NCBI GenBank assembly: GCA_905221605.1
Contig: CAJNDS010000340.1
Coordinates: 50,001-114,000, forward strand
Source: Symbiodinium natans
Taxonomy: Eukaryota > Sar > Dinophyceae > Suessiales > Symbiodiniaceae
Direction of reading: 5' to 3'
Length of the DNA stretch: 64,000 bases
Positions 46,883 to 55,708 of this stretch are shown in pieces; within the stretch, counting starts at the first letter, position 1; the number at the start of each line of letters is the position of its first letter. The notes beneath the pieces were generated by a model. The model searched no databases. It saw only the letters and a program-made list of their open reading frames with translations, and was not told where the DNA came from. The translations under genes and the position numbers were made by a program.

Positions 46883-46966
46883 CACTGCACAGAACCCGAA
46901 CAAAAGTGCGCCAACACCCTCCAAGCACCAGGCTGTTTACGTGGCCGCATACAACCCCTGCCCAAA
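46883..46966 (+). CDS. candidate exon, cysteine-containing
   Basis: 28 codons between TCTCCCATCAG| and AAA|GTAAAC, reading HCTEPEQKCANTLQAPGCLR and GRIQPLPK. A TTTAGGG tract fills the start of the following intron. Confidence 0.5.
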
Positions 46967-47150
46967 GTAAACATCTTAGGGTTTAGGGTTTAGGGTTTAG
47001 GGTTTAGGGTTTAGGGCTTAGGGTTTAGGGTAGGGTTTAGGGTTTAGGGAGTTCAAACCAACCCAGCTCTAGGAAGCCCACGTGTGCCCTTTTTGTTCTG
47101 AACCCTAAACCCTAAAGCCTAAACCCTAAACCCTAAACCCTGATTTTAAG

Positions 47151-47221
47151 GGCGACGACCAGGACTCCTTGCAAACTCCAGTCAACCAACAGAAGGGTAC
47201 CCTCTTCACCGGGTGTACTGA
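47151..47221 (+). CDS. candidate exon
   Basis: Framed by GATTTTAAG| and GA|GTAAGC. It reads GDDQDSLQTPVNQQKGTLFT and GCT. Strong donor. Confidence 0.48.
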
Positions 47222-47512
47222 GTAAGCTACGACTCCTTGACCTTGCATCGAATTCTAAACGTTTAGGGTTTGGGGTTTAAGGTTTAGGGCTTAACCCCGC
47301 TAACCTTAAGCCCTACACCCCAAGCCCTACCCTGAATTGACCAAAAACCTTAAAGCCCTAAACCCTACAACCTGAAACCCTAAAACCCCCATACCCGAAA
47401 TAAACCCTAAAAGCCCTAAACCCTAGACAAACCCGAAACCCTAACTAATCCCGAAGCCCCCTCATCCCCCCTTCATCATCGCGGACTCTTGCCACGAACC
47501 GTCTCCAACCAG

Positions 47513-47850
47513 CCAAGACTTTCTTGAAGCCCTGGTCATGTGGCCTTTCACTAGGACCCAGAGTGAGCCCTTATGTCCTTTGTTTATGGTTTGGTAATAG
47601 TAAGTGCCCTGATAAACCGGTTTAACCCAAAAAGGGCACCCCTTTTTGTTCCTAGGTTACAAGGAGGGGCCCCTCGTTATAAGTAGAGTTATCAGGGCCC
47701 TAAATAGGGTTATAAGGATCCTAACTCAGGTTATAATTTTATTTCCCTTAACTGTAGTTAGTATAGTAAGGGGGCCCCTCCCTGTACACTTGGGTCTAGT
47801 TCATCATCTCCTGCGCAGCGCTGCAGGTTTTCGGGCGTTCGAGGGTGTAG
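47513..47850 (+). CDS. exon split by family B (with family D inside it)
   Basis: 47,513-47,550 (CTCCAACCAG|; QDFLEALVMWPF) breaks at CCTTTCA, where family B begins. After family B ends (47,799) the sequence resumes TTCATCATCTCC. TTCA on both sides is a 4-bp target duplication. Removing the element and one TTCA gives EALVMWPFIISCAALQVFG, a continuous membrane helix. In the element, CAGA|GTGAGC is a good donor and TCTAG| an acceptor, so actual splicing could differ by a few codons. Confidence 0.55.
47551..47799. mobile_element. family B element carrying a nested family D element
   Basis: CTAGGACCCAGAGTGAGCCC starts it; at CCTAGGTTAC the family D copy (47,659-47,787, ACAAGGAGGGGCCCC to GGGGCCCCTCCCTGTAC) intervenes, after which ACTTGGGTCTAG completes the end. 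Confidence 0.8.
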
Positions 47851-48352
47851 GGACACTTGGGGGCACCGTCGGCCCGTAAAGCCTGCCGTAGAATATAGCC
47901 CGGCCCCTGAACAACTCCCAAATCCCAAGAGGTCATAGTTCTGATCCTTATGGCTTTCTTCTGATAGGCTTTGCAGGCTTAGGGCCTTTCGGGGCGCAGG
48001 GTTCAGTGCGCAACTGTGTGAAGCGCCAGCGTGATTTATTAGACCCTATAATAGCCCTAAACCCGAAACCCTAAACCCTAAACCCGTGTTGCTTCCTTCA
48101 CGGCTACACTGGCCATCTGACTGTGGCGTCAAGTAGCATATGGGGGGATCCTCAAAATTCTGGGCCCCCCTTTTGGGGTCCCGAATATATACATACATAT
48201 ATATATATATAATATTCGTATAAGGCTAGGGTTTAGGGTTTAGGGTTTAGGGGTATTCGAGTAGGAGCCAACCAAAAGGGACCATACTGCAGGGAGCTTC
48301 CCTCCATCTCCCCCATATGCTGAAGAGTCTCGCTGGTCGACGCGGCCGCCAG

Positions 48353-48414
48353 TGGAGGATGCGTGTGGCGACCCTACAGCCCGGGCTCGCACTGAACCCA
48401 ACCCTCGAAACAGG
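48353..48414 (+). CDS. candidate exon with a telomeric donor
   Basis: After GCGGCCGCCAG| 20 codons begin WRMRVATLQPGLALNPTLET and end ACAGG|GTTTAGGG. Confidence 0.42.
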
Positions 48415-48486
48415 GTTTAGGGTTTAGGGTTTAGGGTTTAGGGTTTAGGGTTTAGGGTTTAGGGTTTAGGGTTTAGGGTTTAGGGT
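48413..48486. repeat. interstitial telomeric tract, TTTAGGG orientation
   Basis: Ten perfect units, then a family E element after four bases. Confidence 0.97.
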
Positions 48487-48489
48487 AGC

Positions 48490-48590
48490 TTGGGATGTTC
48501 CCCCTTTTACTGTTAGTCCTTAATAGGGATTGTAATCATGGGTACTATAATCCCTGTTAAGGACCATTTGTATAAGGGGGAACATCCCAA
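48490..48590. mobile_element. family E element, complete
   Basis: TTGGGATGTTCCCCCTTT and the inverse AAGGGGGAACATCCCAA, with GTCCTTAATAGGGATT and its inverse inside. Confidence 0.8.
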
Positions 48591-48671
48591 CTTGTAACCT
48601 TTACAATGATTCTTACCCTAAACCCTAAACCCCCCAAAAAGGCCTACCCCACAACCCGGAAGTCTTGACAG

Positions 48672-48738
48672 GTGGATGTGACCTCTTCTGATTGCAAACG
48701 AGGATGCACAGTAGAGCCCTTCTCTCGCTTATTTATGG
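48672..48738 (+). CDS. candidate exon ending at a family F element
   Basis: After GTCTTGACAG| the frame reads VDVTSSDCKRGCTVEPFSRL and FM, ending ATGG|GTAGTTCTCC, where the family F word GTAGTTCTC starts. Confidence 0.48.
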
Positions 48739-48873
48739 GTAGTTCTCCAAGTTTGTGTCTAATGGAGTTTATAGAATTCGGCACCCGAGTAATATAGGGG
48801 CCAAAAAGGACCCAACATTCCCATCTAAGGGTTTTGTTCCCTGTGTGCGCCCCGATGAAAATACCAACATGCG

Positions 48874-48985
48874 AGCCCTAAACCCTAAACTCTAAACCCT
48901 AAACCTAAACCCTAAACCCCAAACCCTAAACCCTAAACCCTAAACCCTAAACCCTAAACCTAAACCCTGAACCCTGAACCCTGAA
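48874..48985. repeat. interstitial CCCTAAA tract
   Basis: About fifteen units, ending in three CCCTGAA. Confidence 0.95.
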
Positions 48986-49006
48986 GTCGCTGCAGCCTCC
49001 TCACAG

Positions 49007-49045
49007 GTGGCCTTTATAAGAGGGCCGGTTCTGGACCAGACCAAG
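49007..49045 (+). CDS. candidate exon
   Basis: After CTCCTCACAG| the frame reads VAFIRGPVLDQTK and ends AAG|GTCACT. If joined to 48,738 the frame would instead be GGLYKRAGSGPDQGH with a stop. Confidence 0.38.
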
Positions 49046-49188
49046 GTCACTGACTCTGTGAGGTTTCGGTCGCACGTTTGGCCCTCTTCGGCTTTTAGAG
49101 GGTTTTGAGACGTAGGGTTTAGGGTTTAGGGTTTAGTGTTTAGGGTTGAGGGTTTAGGGTTTAGGGCCTGAGGGTTCATAGGTGCAAA

Positions 49189-49305
49189 ATGGTGTATAAT
49201 CCGAACGCTTGCGCTCCGCTCGAAGGCCAAGCCACTACGACGAAGATGCCGGGCGCAGTCACAGCCATGCCTGCAGACTCCCCAACGACAGCCCTTAAAG
49301 CCTGA
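49189..49305 (+). CDS. small open reading frame, 38 codons
   Basis: ATG (49,189) to TGA (49,303-49,305). It reads MVYNPNACAPLEGQATTTKM and ends DSPTTALKA. Good codon bias; could be an exon. Confidence 0.36.
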   Translation: MVYNPNACAPLEGQATTTKMPGAVTAMPADSPTTALKA

Positions 49306-49361
49306 ACCCCCCCCCCAACTAGAGTATACTCGTGCGCTTATGTTACATTTAGGCTTAAACC

Positions 49362-49500
49362 CTAAACCTAACCCTAAACCCTAAACCCTAAACCCTAAAC
49401 CCTAAACCCTAAACCCTAAACCCTAAACCCTAAACCCTAAACCCTAAACCCTAAACCCTAAACCCTAAACCCTAAACCCTAGCCCTTCACCCTAAACCCT
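49362..49500. repeat. interstitial CCCTAAA tract
   Basis: About nineteen units. Confidence 0.97.
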
Positions 49501-49545
49501 GAACAACAAACTCAGTTTGAGTGACCTTGGAGGCTCCTAGAGCAG

Positions 49546-49597
49546 ATTTCCGAGCGGGCTTTCGACCCATCTTCGGCTCCTCGTGTTGGCTTAAGGG
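49546..49597 (+). CDS. candidate exon
   Basis: After CTAGAGCAG| two frames are open (FRAGFRPIFGSSCWLK and ISERAFDPSSAPRVGL). Confidence 0.33.
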
Positions 49598-49886
49598 TTC
49601 ATGGTTGGGGTTCAGAGTGTTTAGGGTTTTGGGGTTTGGGGTTTGGGTCTGTGTGTTTCTTGGGGTAGTTTAGGGTTGAGGCGTGTAGGGTCAGGGCTTC
49701 AGGGCTTCAGGGTTGAGGGTGTAAGGTTCAAGGGTGCAGGGTTAAGGGTGCAAGGTTTCGTTGGGATTTACGGGGCCCTCGTTCTGGGGTCCGCTTCTTC
49801 CTTCGCATCCCCTTGCAGCAACAAGGAAGGAACTGCAATTTTGGGGTTTGGGGATGCCTGGTTTTTGGAGTCAGAGTCTCAAAGTC

Positions 49887-50111
49887 ATGAGCCACCTCGC
49901 ACGCGCGGGCACGGTCGAGATGGATGTCGGACCATATGCTGCGAAGCTAGATGGCCTAGCTCTGCTGATCATGATCGGCGCCGTTCATTGCACCTGTTTA
50001 AGCGGTGCTTTGTTCTCTCGTGAGCCACAAGTGCGCCGTTACGTAACGGCACCGTCTCGCTTGCCGTCGCACGCGAGAAGTTTCAAGTGCCTCGGTCAGT
50101 CAAAGCTATGA
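49887..50111 (+). CDS. open reading frame, 74 codons, one membrane segment
   Basis: ATG 49,887 to TGA 50,109-50,111. It begins MSHLARAGTVEMDVGPYAAK; residues about 23-43 (LALLIMIGAVHCTCLSGALF) form a plausible membrane helix, followed by a basic tail. Many GNN codons support coding. The upstream frame is also open, so this may be the last exon of a longer gene. Product not recognised. Confidence 0.5.
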   Translation: MSHLARAGTVEMDVGPYAAKLDGLALLIMIGAVHCTCLSGALFSREPQVRRYVTAPSRLPSHARSFKCLGQSKL

Positions 50112-50149
50112 GCTGGCCGCAGCGACTGTGCTGCATTTATTATAGGGGT

Positions 50150-50262
50150 TGGTATCACCGGGTTGAATACTTGCGAATGGTATTTCCTTATGGTCCCTTT
50201 GTAAGTATACTACAATTATAGCCCCCAAGACCCTATTCTAATTATTAAGGCCCCTATTTTTC
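50150..50262. mobile_element. family I element, uninterrupted
   Basis: GGTTGAATACTTGCGAATGG, TATTTCCTTATGGTCCCTT and TTCTAATTATTAAGGCCCC align with 2,009-2,175 and, partly, 1,267-1,320. Confidence 0.6.
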
Positions 50263-50640
50263 TCAGGCAGAATGATGTATAGGTGAATCCCTGCACACCC
50301 CCGCACACGGCCTGCTATTATCAGGCACAAACCCAACAAACTATAAAAAAGAGAATAGTTAGTAAGTTTCAGGTAGTTGCGAACATTTTGGTGCAAAACA
50401 ATGGATGATGAAGTATTAGCAGAGGAAGTTGATAATTGCATTAAGATTGCTTAGTAGGCCATAAATGTGACAAACAAATTATCAGATGAACAAGGATAAG
50501 TAACGTATTAAGAGGGTAAGGATATGCAGATGGATATGGTTTTATATATGGAGACGAGTGCAAAATGTCCTACACACATAATGATATGTTTTATAAAGAT
50601 AACAAGGCTGTGGGTGACAAGGTGCAATAGGGTTTACTCA
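50263..50640. other. AT-rich island with a tiny open frame
   Basis: Composition drops to clearly AT-rich for about 380 bp. ATG at 50,401 starts MDDEVLAEEVDNCIKIA then TAG, all RNY-like codons, but only 17 residues. A 67-codon minus-strand frame is likely chance. It may be inserted DNA of other origin. Confidence 0.45.
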
Positions 50641-50761
50641 TCCCCGGTAGGGTTGACTACATCCTCAAATCCCAAACCCTGTGCCCTTCAGGCTTAGGTC
50701 TTGTTCGCCGTCATTGCTTCATTACCTGGCCTAAAAGGCTCAACTGATTGGGGCCTTGCAG

Positions 50762-50924
50762 CCATGAATGTGGATGACAGTTTGCATCTCCTCTCGTTAG
50801 GGCTTTCCGGTTTAGGGTTTAGGGCTAAACCCTAAACCCTATACCCTAAACCCCCAAACCCTAAACCCCAAACCCTAGTTGCGCAGCCGAACTGGGAACC
50901 CTCGGCGCTTCTCTACTTTTGTAG
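50762..50924 (+). CDS. two-exon chain with a wholly telomeric intron
   Basis: Exon 50,762-50,809 (GCCTTGCAG|; MNVDDSLHLLSLGLS) ends CCG|GTTTAGGG. Exon 50,887-50,924 (GTTGCGCAG|; ELGTLGASLLL) ends TAG (50,922-50,924). The junction codon GCC keeps the phase. The 77-bp intron consists of two TTTAGGG units followed by CCCTAAA-type units pointing the other way, plus TTGCGCAG. Confidence 0.52.
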
Positions 50925-50995
50925 GGGTTAAGTTTTCTTATTCGACAAAATGAACGCGAGGGTTTCGGGTTTAGGGTTTAGGGTTTAGGGCTGAG

Positions 50996-51233
50996 GTTGT
51001 CTATCCCTGGCACCTCAATTCTGGGGCCCGAACTTCGTAGTTGTCGGTGGTTTTGTGAAGGGCTCCCAGCTGAGCCCTTCTGTCACCTTCAAAGCGCTGA
51101 GTCCGTTTAGGGTTTAGGGTTTAGGGCTTAGGGCTTAGGGCTTAGGGTTTAGCGTTTAGGGTTTAGGGTTTCGGGGCTCTATCTTGGCTTTCACATTTGT
51201 AAGGGTTGGATGGAGGTCCCCGGAGACCTTTGA
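50996..51233 (+). CDS. two-exon chain with a purely TTTAGGG-type intron
   Basis: Exon 50,996-51,104 (GGGCTGAG|; CLSLAPQFWGPNFVVVGGFV, then KGSQLSPSVTFKALS) ends CC|GTTTAG. Exon 51,167-51,233 (TTTAG|; VSGLYLGFHICKGWMEVPGD) ends TGA (51,231-51,233). The 62-bp intron is nothing but TTTAGGG-related units, its GT and AG supplied by the repeat. Because the unit is 7 bp, acceptors exist in all three phases, so phase agreement is weak evidence here. Confidence 0.48.
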
Positions 51234-51865
51234 CTTTCCCGAACCCTAAACCCTAAACCCTGGACCCTGAGGATCCTTATTCCGTGAGTCTGTTTCCAAA
51301 AACAAGCCCTAGAACCCGAACCCCAAACCCCAAACCCTACACCCCGAGCCCCAAACCCTAAGCCCTAAGCCCTACACCCTAGCTGGAAGAGTGTCTGTAT
51401 CTGACACTGTGCCACTTAAACCCGACGTCCCGACGTCTGAAGCCTCAAAACCTTGAACTCTAAACCCTAAACCCTAAACCCTAAACCCTAAACCCTAAAC
51501 CCTAAACAACTCAGTTTCGGGATTGGGGCGCTGGGGACTCGAGGGCTGAAGCTTTGGGAGGGTTAGTGTTTTGGGTTTGGGGTTTAGGGTTTAGGGTTTG
51601 GGGTTTAGGGTTTGGGGTTTAGGGTTTGGGGTTTGGGGTCTAGGGTTTGGGGTTTAGGACTTGGGGTTTAGGTTTCCTTCGTAAACTCAATAATTAGGGA
51701 TTCTACTGGCACAGGGCATCCGATCCCAATGTTTAGATGGGGTTGCTTCCTGGGTGCTCTCCAAACAGCCTCAATTCACGGGGGGAACCTAGGGGGGGGG
51801 GGGTCAGACCCCTGCTCCAAGCAGACATGCTACGTAGTTGCAGGGATAATGGATACTGTTGTCAA

Positions 51866-52000
51866 GGCACCTACCCAGACCCCTGTAAGAATCCAAAAAC
51901 ATGATCCCCCAAATAGTACCCTCTAGTACTATTGGGTCATTCGTAGCAACCCTTAAGGGGATCTTTTTTTGGATCCTCCCAGGGGTCTGGGTACCAGCCA
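51866..52000. mobile_element. foldback element (family G, single copy)
   Basis: GGCACCTACCCAGACCCCTG and the inverse CAGGGGTCTGGGTACC, with GAATCCAAAAACATGATCCCC-like and GGGGATC...GGATCC words nested inside. Confidence 0.7.
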
Positions 52001-52067
52001 CTTACGTTTTTTGAGCTTGTAGCCTCGTGCTCGTGGTTTGTAAGAGAGGAGGGCTCATGATGACAAC

Positions 52068-52256
52068 ATGCTGAAGTTTGCAGAGTGTTGCATGTTGCCG
52101 GCAAGAGACCGCAAGGACCTTCTTAGGATCTGCACTCCAGTGCAAGAAAGGAGCGAAAGGAGCCGTGATGCCTCGTGCCCGGGTGACCTTCTAAACCCCA
52201 GACCCTCAACGGCTCTGAATAAGGGGGCCGTCTGCAAGATTACTTGCAGCTCGTGA
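52068..52256 (+). CDS. open reading frame, 62 codons
   Basis: ATG 52,068 to TGA 52,254-52,256. It begins MLKFAECCMLPARDRKDLLR and is charged and cysteine-containing. Could be complete or an exon. Product not recognised. Confidence 0.4.
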   Translation: MLKFAECCMLPARDRKDLLRICTPVQERSERSRDASCPGDLLNPRPSTALNKGAVCKITCSS

Positions 52257-52449
52257 GGGCTTTAGGATTCAAAACATTTTGGCCTACCCAGAGAGTCCTT
52301 TTCCCCTGAACCACGGAATGTCCTGCAAGTAAAATTTCATTGTGGTCTTGTTCTCAACTGAGGTGCTTTTGCTCGGTTAATGGGTAATTATTGGTCTCTC
52401 TAGACAAGCCTCTCTGTATTGCATCGAGGTCTAGACAAGGCGCTGGCCA

Positions 52450-52860
52450 TTGTTTTTCCACGCACATGCAGATTCCGTTGTTGACTGCTTAGCGTCGAGT
52501 CTTGGCATCGAGCTTCAAACCCTAAACCCTAAAGAGCCCAAGATGTGCAGAAAAAACGGGTCAAACCTCAGCCTCATAGCGTCCCATGACCCATGCATTG
52601 CCCTAAAACCCCATGAACTCTTAACCCACACAGGGTACATGAACATCTTGTTCGGCAAACAACGACAGAACAAAAAAAAAAAAAAAACAACTACGCCTAA
52701 AGCCCTTCTTGCAATCCAAGCCTGCGCAGGAAGCGATACAAGCTCACTCGTGTCATCCAGCGGCTCATTCTCTGCCTTTTGGGCACTACTGCCCTGCTTG
52801 CCTTTCTTAAAAGGTCCGCGAAGAGGGGTGGTAAAGGCACCCCTAAGTCCTAAGTCCTAA
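52450..52860 (+). CDS. long open frame through an A run and telomeric words
   Basis: Open for 136 codons without an ATG at its start. After CGCACATGCAG| it reads SVVDCLASSLGIELQT, crosses two CCCTAAA words, reads MCRKNGSNLSLIASHDPCIA, crosses an A15 run, and ends with SSGSFSAFWALLPCLPFLKG to TAA. The length makes at least part of it likely coding. Confidence 0.4.
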   Translation: MFFHAHADSVVDCLASSLGIELQTLNPKEPKMCRKNGSNLSLIASHDPCIALKPHELLTHTGYMNILFGKQRQNKKKKKTTTPKALLAIQACAGSDTSSLVSSSGSFSAFWALLPCLPFLKGPRRGVVKAPLSPKS

Positions 52861-52864
52861 GTCC

Positions 52865-53085
52865 TAAACCCCAAGCCCAAAACCCTAAACCCTAAACCCT
52901 AAACCCTAAACCCTAAACCCTAAACCCTAAACCCTAAACCCTAAACCGAAACCCCAAACCCTAAACTAAACCTTAAACCCTAAACCCTAAACCCTAAACC
53001 CTAAACCCTAAACCCTAAACCCTAAACCGAAACCCCAAACCCTAAACTAAACCTTAAACCCTAAACCTTAAACCCTAAACTCTAA
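52865..53085. repeat. CCCTAAA tract with higher-order duplication
   Basis: The variant block CCGAAACCCCAAACCCTAAA with CTAAACCTTAAACC occurs at 52,945-52,985 and again at 53,027-53,066, so an 82-bp segment including pure units was duplicated. Confidence 0.9.
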
Positions 53086-53089
53086 GAGG

Positions 53090-53424
53090 GGTGGTTAGGT
53101 TGGGGCGAGGCTATTGGCCATCATTGTCTTCGCCTCTGCAAAGCCACGAAAACAACACCCAAGAAGATCTATTCAGGGTACTTATATCCCCAATTTTAGC
53201 TGCACTTATGAGCTTCCCACGTCATCTAAGTAGGCTATAAGTAGGCTGTTTTTAGTTAATAAAATAACGTCTCAAGCCAACCCTGGTAAGAAAACGCACG
53301 TGTGGTTTTGTTCTTAAGTATGACATGGGACAGAGCACGGGTCGTTTCACGGCGCGTTGTTTTGTTTGTGGATACTGTAGCATATTCTGTCGTAGGATAA
53401 CTTGGGGAACAGTTAGAGTTTACC
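53090..53424. other. no gene seen
   Basis: Contains GTAGGCTATAAGTAGGCTG and palindromic-looking GGTACTTATATCCCC...; no supported exon. Confidence 0.35.
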
Positions 53425-53540
53425 CTAAACCCTAAACCCTAAACCCTAAACCCTAAACCCTAAACCCTAAACCCTAAACCCTAAACCCTAAACCCTAAAC
53501 CCTAAACCCTAAACCCTAAACCTAAACCCTAAACCCTAAC
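53425..53540. repeat. interstitial CCCTAAA tract
   Basis: Sixteen units. Confidence 0.97.
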
Positions 53541-53583
53541 AGCCAGGGCATGTCCGCACCCTAAACCGCCAGGCGCCTTGCAG

Positions 53584-53667
53584 ATCTGCCTCTTTGCCAT
53601 GAGTGAGCTGAATGCGTCAAACGCCCCGCCCTTGGGGCGCAGGGCGAAGAGGCTTAGAGGGACTCGG
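53584..53667 (+). CDS. candidate exon with a telomere-like GC donor
   Basis: 28 codons after GCCTTGCAG|: ICLFAMSELNASNAPPLGRR and AKRLRGTR, ending CGG|GCTTAGGG. Confidence 0.45.
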
Positions 53668-53800
53668 GCTTAGGGTTTAGGGTTTAGGGTTTAGGGTTTA
53701 GGGTTTAGGGTTTAGGGTTTAGGGTTTAGGGTTTAGGGTTCAGGGTTTAGGGTTTTAGGGGTTTAGGGGTTTAGGGTTTAGGGGTTTAGGGTTATATAAG
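53666..53800. repeat. interstitial telomeric tract, TTTAGGG orientation
   Basis: Eighteen units, grading into TTTAGGGG and TTTTAGGGG. Confidence 0.95.
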
Positions 53801-54105
53801 GGGTAAGGCTTTAAGGGTTTAGGGTTCAGAGGCTCGAGGTTAAGTGGCTTTGGGGCTTCGAGGCCTCAGGGCTTAAAGCAAGGTTTCGATGTTTCACCCG
53901 GGTTCAGGGTTTAGGGTTTAGGGTTTGGGGTTTAGGGTTTAGGGTTTAGGGTTTAGGGGTAGGGTTTGGGGTTTAGGGCTGAGGGTTGGGGCAAGCAGGC
54001 TGTGGGCTTGAGTACTGTAGCTTCCAGAGGATGGTCTTTTTTTCGTCTATAGAACATTCAGGGGAACATTGACATTATTTCCCTAAATCCTAAACCCTAA
54101 ACCTG

Positions 54106-54225
54106 ATGTTTTTTATGTTTGGGGAGTATGGAGTCATGTTCGAGGCTGAGGCTGGAAGTCTTGACCCAGGTTCCGGCGGGCAGTTTCACCCATACGCCCC
54201 TTACGTGCGTCATAGGGTTCCCTAA
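54106..54225 (+). CDS. small open reading frame, 39 codons
   Basis: ATG directly after a CCCTAAA tract. It reads MFFMFGEYGVMFEAEAGSLD and GSGGQFHPYAPYVRHRVP. The stop TAA (54,223-54,225) is supplied by the first word of the next CCCTAAA tract. CCAG|GTTCC inside is an alternative donor. Confidence 0.36.
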   Translation: MFFMFGEYGVMFEAEAGSLDPGSGGQFHPYAPYVRHRVP

Positions 54226-54274
54226 ACCCTAAACCCTAAACCCTAAACCCAAAACCTTAGGGTTAGGGTTCTAG

Positions 54275-54492
54275 TCCTTCTGGGAATCGGCCGCTTTCTT
54301 CCCAGCACATGCCTGCTTACCAGGTGAACGCCCCCCTCCTGAAACAATCAGAGCTCCCCCCCCCCCGCCCCGAGGTCGTGCCCCTTGACGCGGGGACTTG
54401 CCCCTATACCCTAAAATCTATAAACCCTAAACCTTGAACCGTGAACCCTCAACCCTGAACTGTCTTTGGAGCAGGTGCACTGAGGGACTCAG
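54275..54492 (+). CDS. two-exon chain
   Basis: 54,275-54,323 (GGTTCTAG| to CCAG|GTGAAC; SFWESAAFFPAHACLP) and 54,475-54,492 (GGAGCAG| to CAG|GTGTTT; ALRDS) join in phase. A strong pyrimidine tract (CTTTCTTCCCAG|) inside the first exon is an alternative acceptor giving HMPAYQ. Confidence 0.42.
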
Positions 54493-54821
54493 GTGTTTCT
54501 CAGCGCATACTTAGGGTTTAGGGCTTTAGGGTTGAGATTTTTGGGCTGATCAAGGCAGTCCAACTTGGACCCCTAAGGATGTGCCTCTGTGGCCCTTACA
54601 TTCCTTTACAGTTTCTTCGAAAGGGTCCCCAAACCCCAAACCCCAAACCCCAAACCCTAAACCCTAAACCCTAAACCCTAAACCCAAGGGTGCTTCCTCA
54701 GGGGGCCCAGGGCAAGATCTCGTGAGTTGAGGATGTCGAGGTTAGCGTGGACAGGTTCAGGTTCCTATATACAAAGTAGGGTTTAGGGTTTAGGGTTTAG
54801 GGTAGGGCTCCCAATCTACAG

Positions 54822-55150
54822 CCTTAAATGACAAACTCGCTGCCCCTCCCCCAAAAATCCCAAAAATTAGGGTTACGCCAAAGAGGAAAGGGTTCCGTTT
54901 TCCGCCATCAAAGCAATGCATGGCTCTGCATACGCCCGAATCCTTACGCCTTCGAGGTCTAGGTCATAGGGTAAAAACCCAAAACCCTAAACCCCAACTC
55001 CCGAAACATGGGATTTGCACACCCCGCACCGCCCAGGGAGCCCTCATCAACTACTGGTTGGCGATGCTGTTCGGGTGTGCTGGCGAGTCGCTCCTGAGCA
55101 CGTGGAGAGCTGAGCTCGGGCTCCAGGGTTTACGGGGGTTTGGGGTTTAG
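54822..55150 (+). CDS. long candidate exon, basic N-part and hydrophobic C-part
   Basis: After CAATCTACAG| a single frame stays open for 109 codons: LNDKLAAPPPKIPKIRVTPK at the start, then a stretch crossing one CCCTAAA word, then QGALINYWLAMLFGCAGESL and LSTWRAELGLQG before it enters TTTAGGG repeat and stops. One of the longest frames in the window with a good acceptor. Product not recognised. Confidence 0.48.
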
Positions 55151-55320
55151 GGTTTAGGGTTGTAAACCCTTAGGGTTTAGGATTCAGGGGTCTCAGGGTT
55201 TCGGGGCTTAGGCGCTGCAGGGCTTAGGCGTTAAGGTTGTTAGGGCTCAGGGTTCGGGATTTTGGGGCTTAGGCGTTTGGGGCCTTAGGGTTTAGGCTGC
55301 AGGGTTCGGGGTTTTAGCAC

Positions 55321-55388
55321 AACCCTAAACCCTAAACCCTAAACCCTAAACCCTAAACCCTAAACCCTAAACCCTAAACCCTAAACCT
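55321..55388. repeat. interstitial CCCTAAA tract
   Basis: Nine perfect units. Confidence 0.97.
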
Positions 55389-55405
55389 GCTTGTCGTGGT
55401 TTTAG

Positions 55406-55503
55406 GAACTAGGCCTTCGGGGTTTCAGGGCAATGTTAGGTGCTAGGACCGGACTTCGCTTCTGTGTACTTCGGCCACTGGACCAGTCCCCCCAGATTGA
55501 GCG
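55406..55503 (+). CDS. candidate exon with a telomeric donor
   Basis: 32 codons after GGTTTTAG|: ELGLRGFRAMLGARTGLRFC and VLRPLDQSPQIE, ending GCG|GTTTAGGG. Confidence 0.48.
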
Positions 55504-55708
55504 GTTTAGGGTTTCGGGTTTAGGGTTTAGGGTTTAGGGCTCCCCCCCCCCCCCCCCCCTCGCCCCACTCCTCTTTCCTCAGCTGCGCCGGGTTTGAGGG
55601 TGTTGGGCGTCGGGCTTTAATCCCTAAACAGCGCAGCTTTCAAAACCCTAAACCCCTAAACCCTCAACCCCTACACCCCTCAACCCTAAACCCTTTGGAT
55701 CCTGGCAG

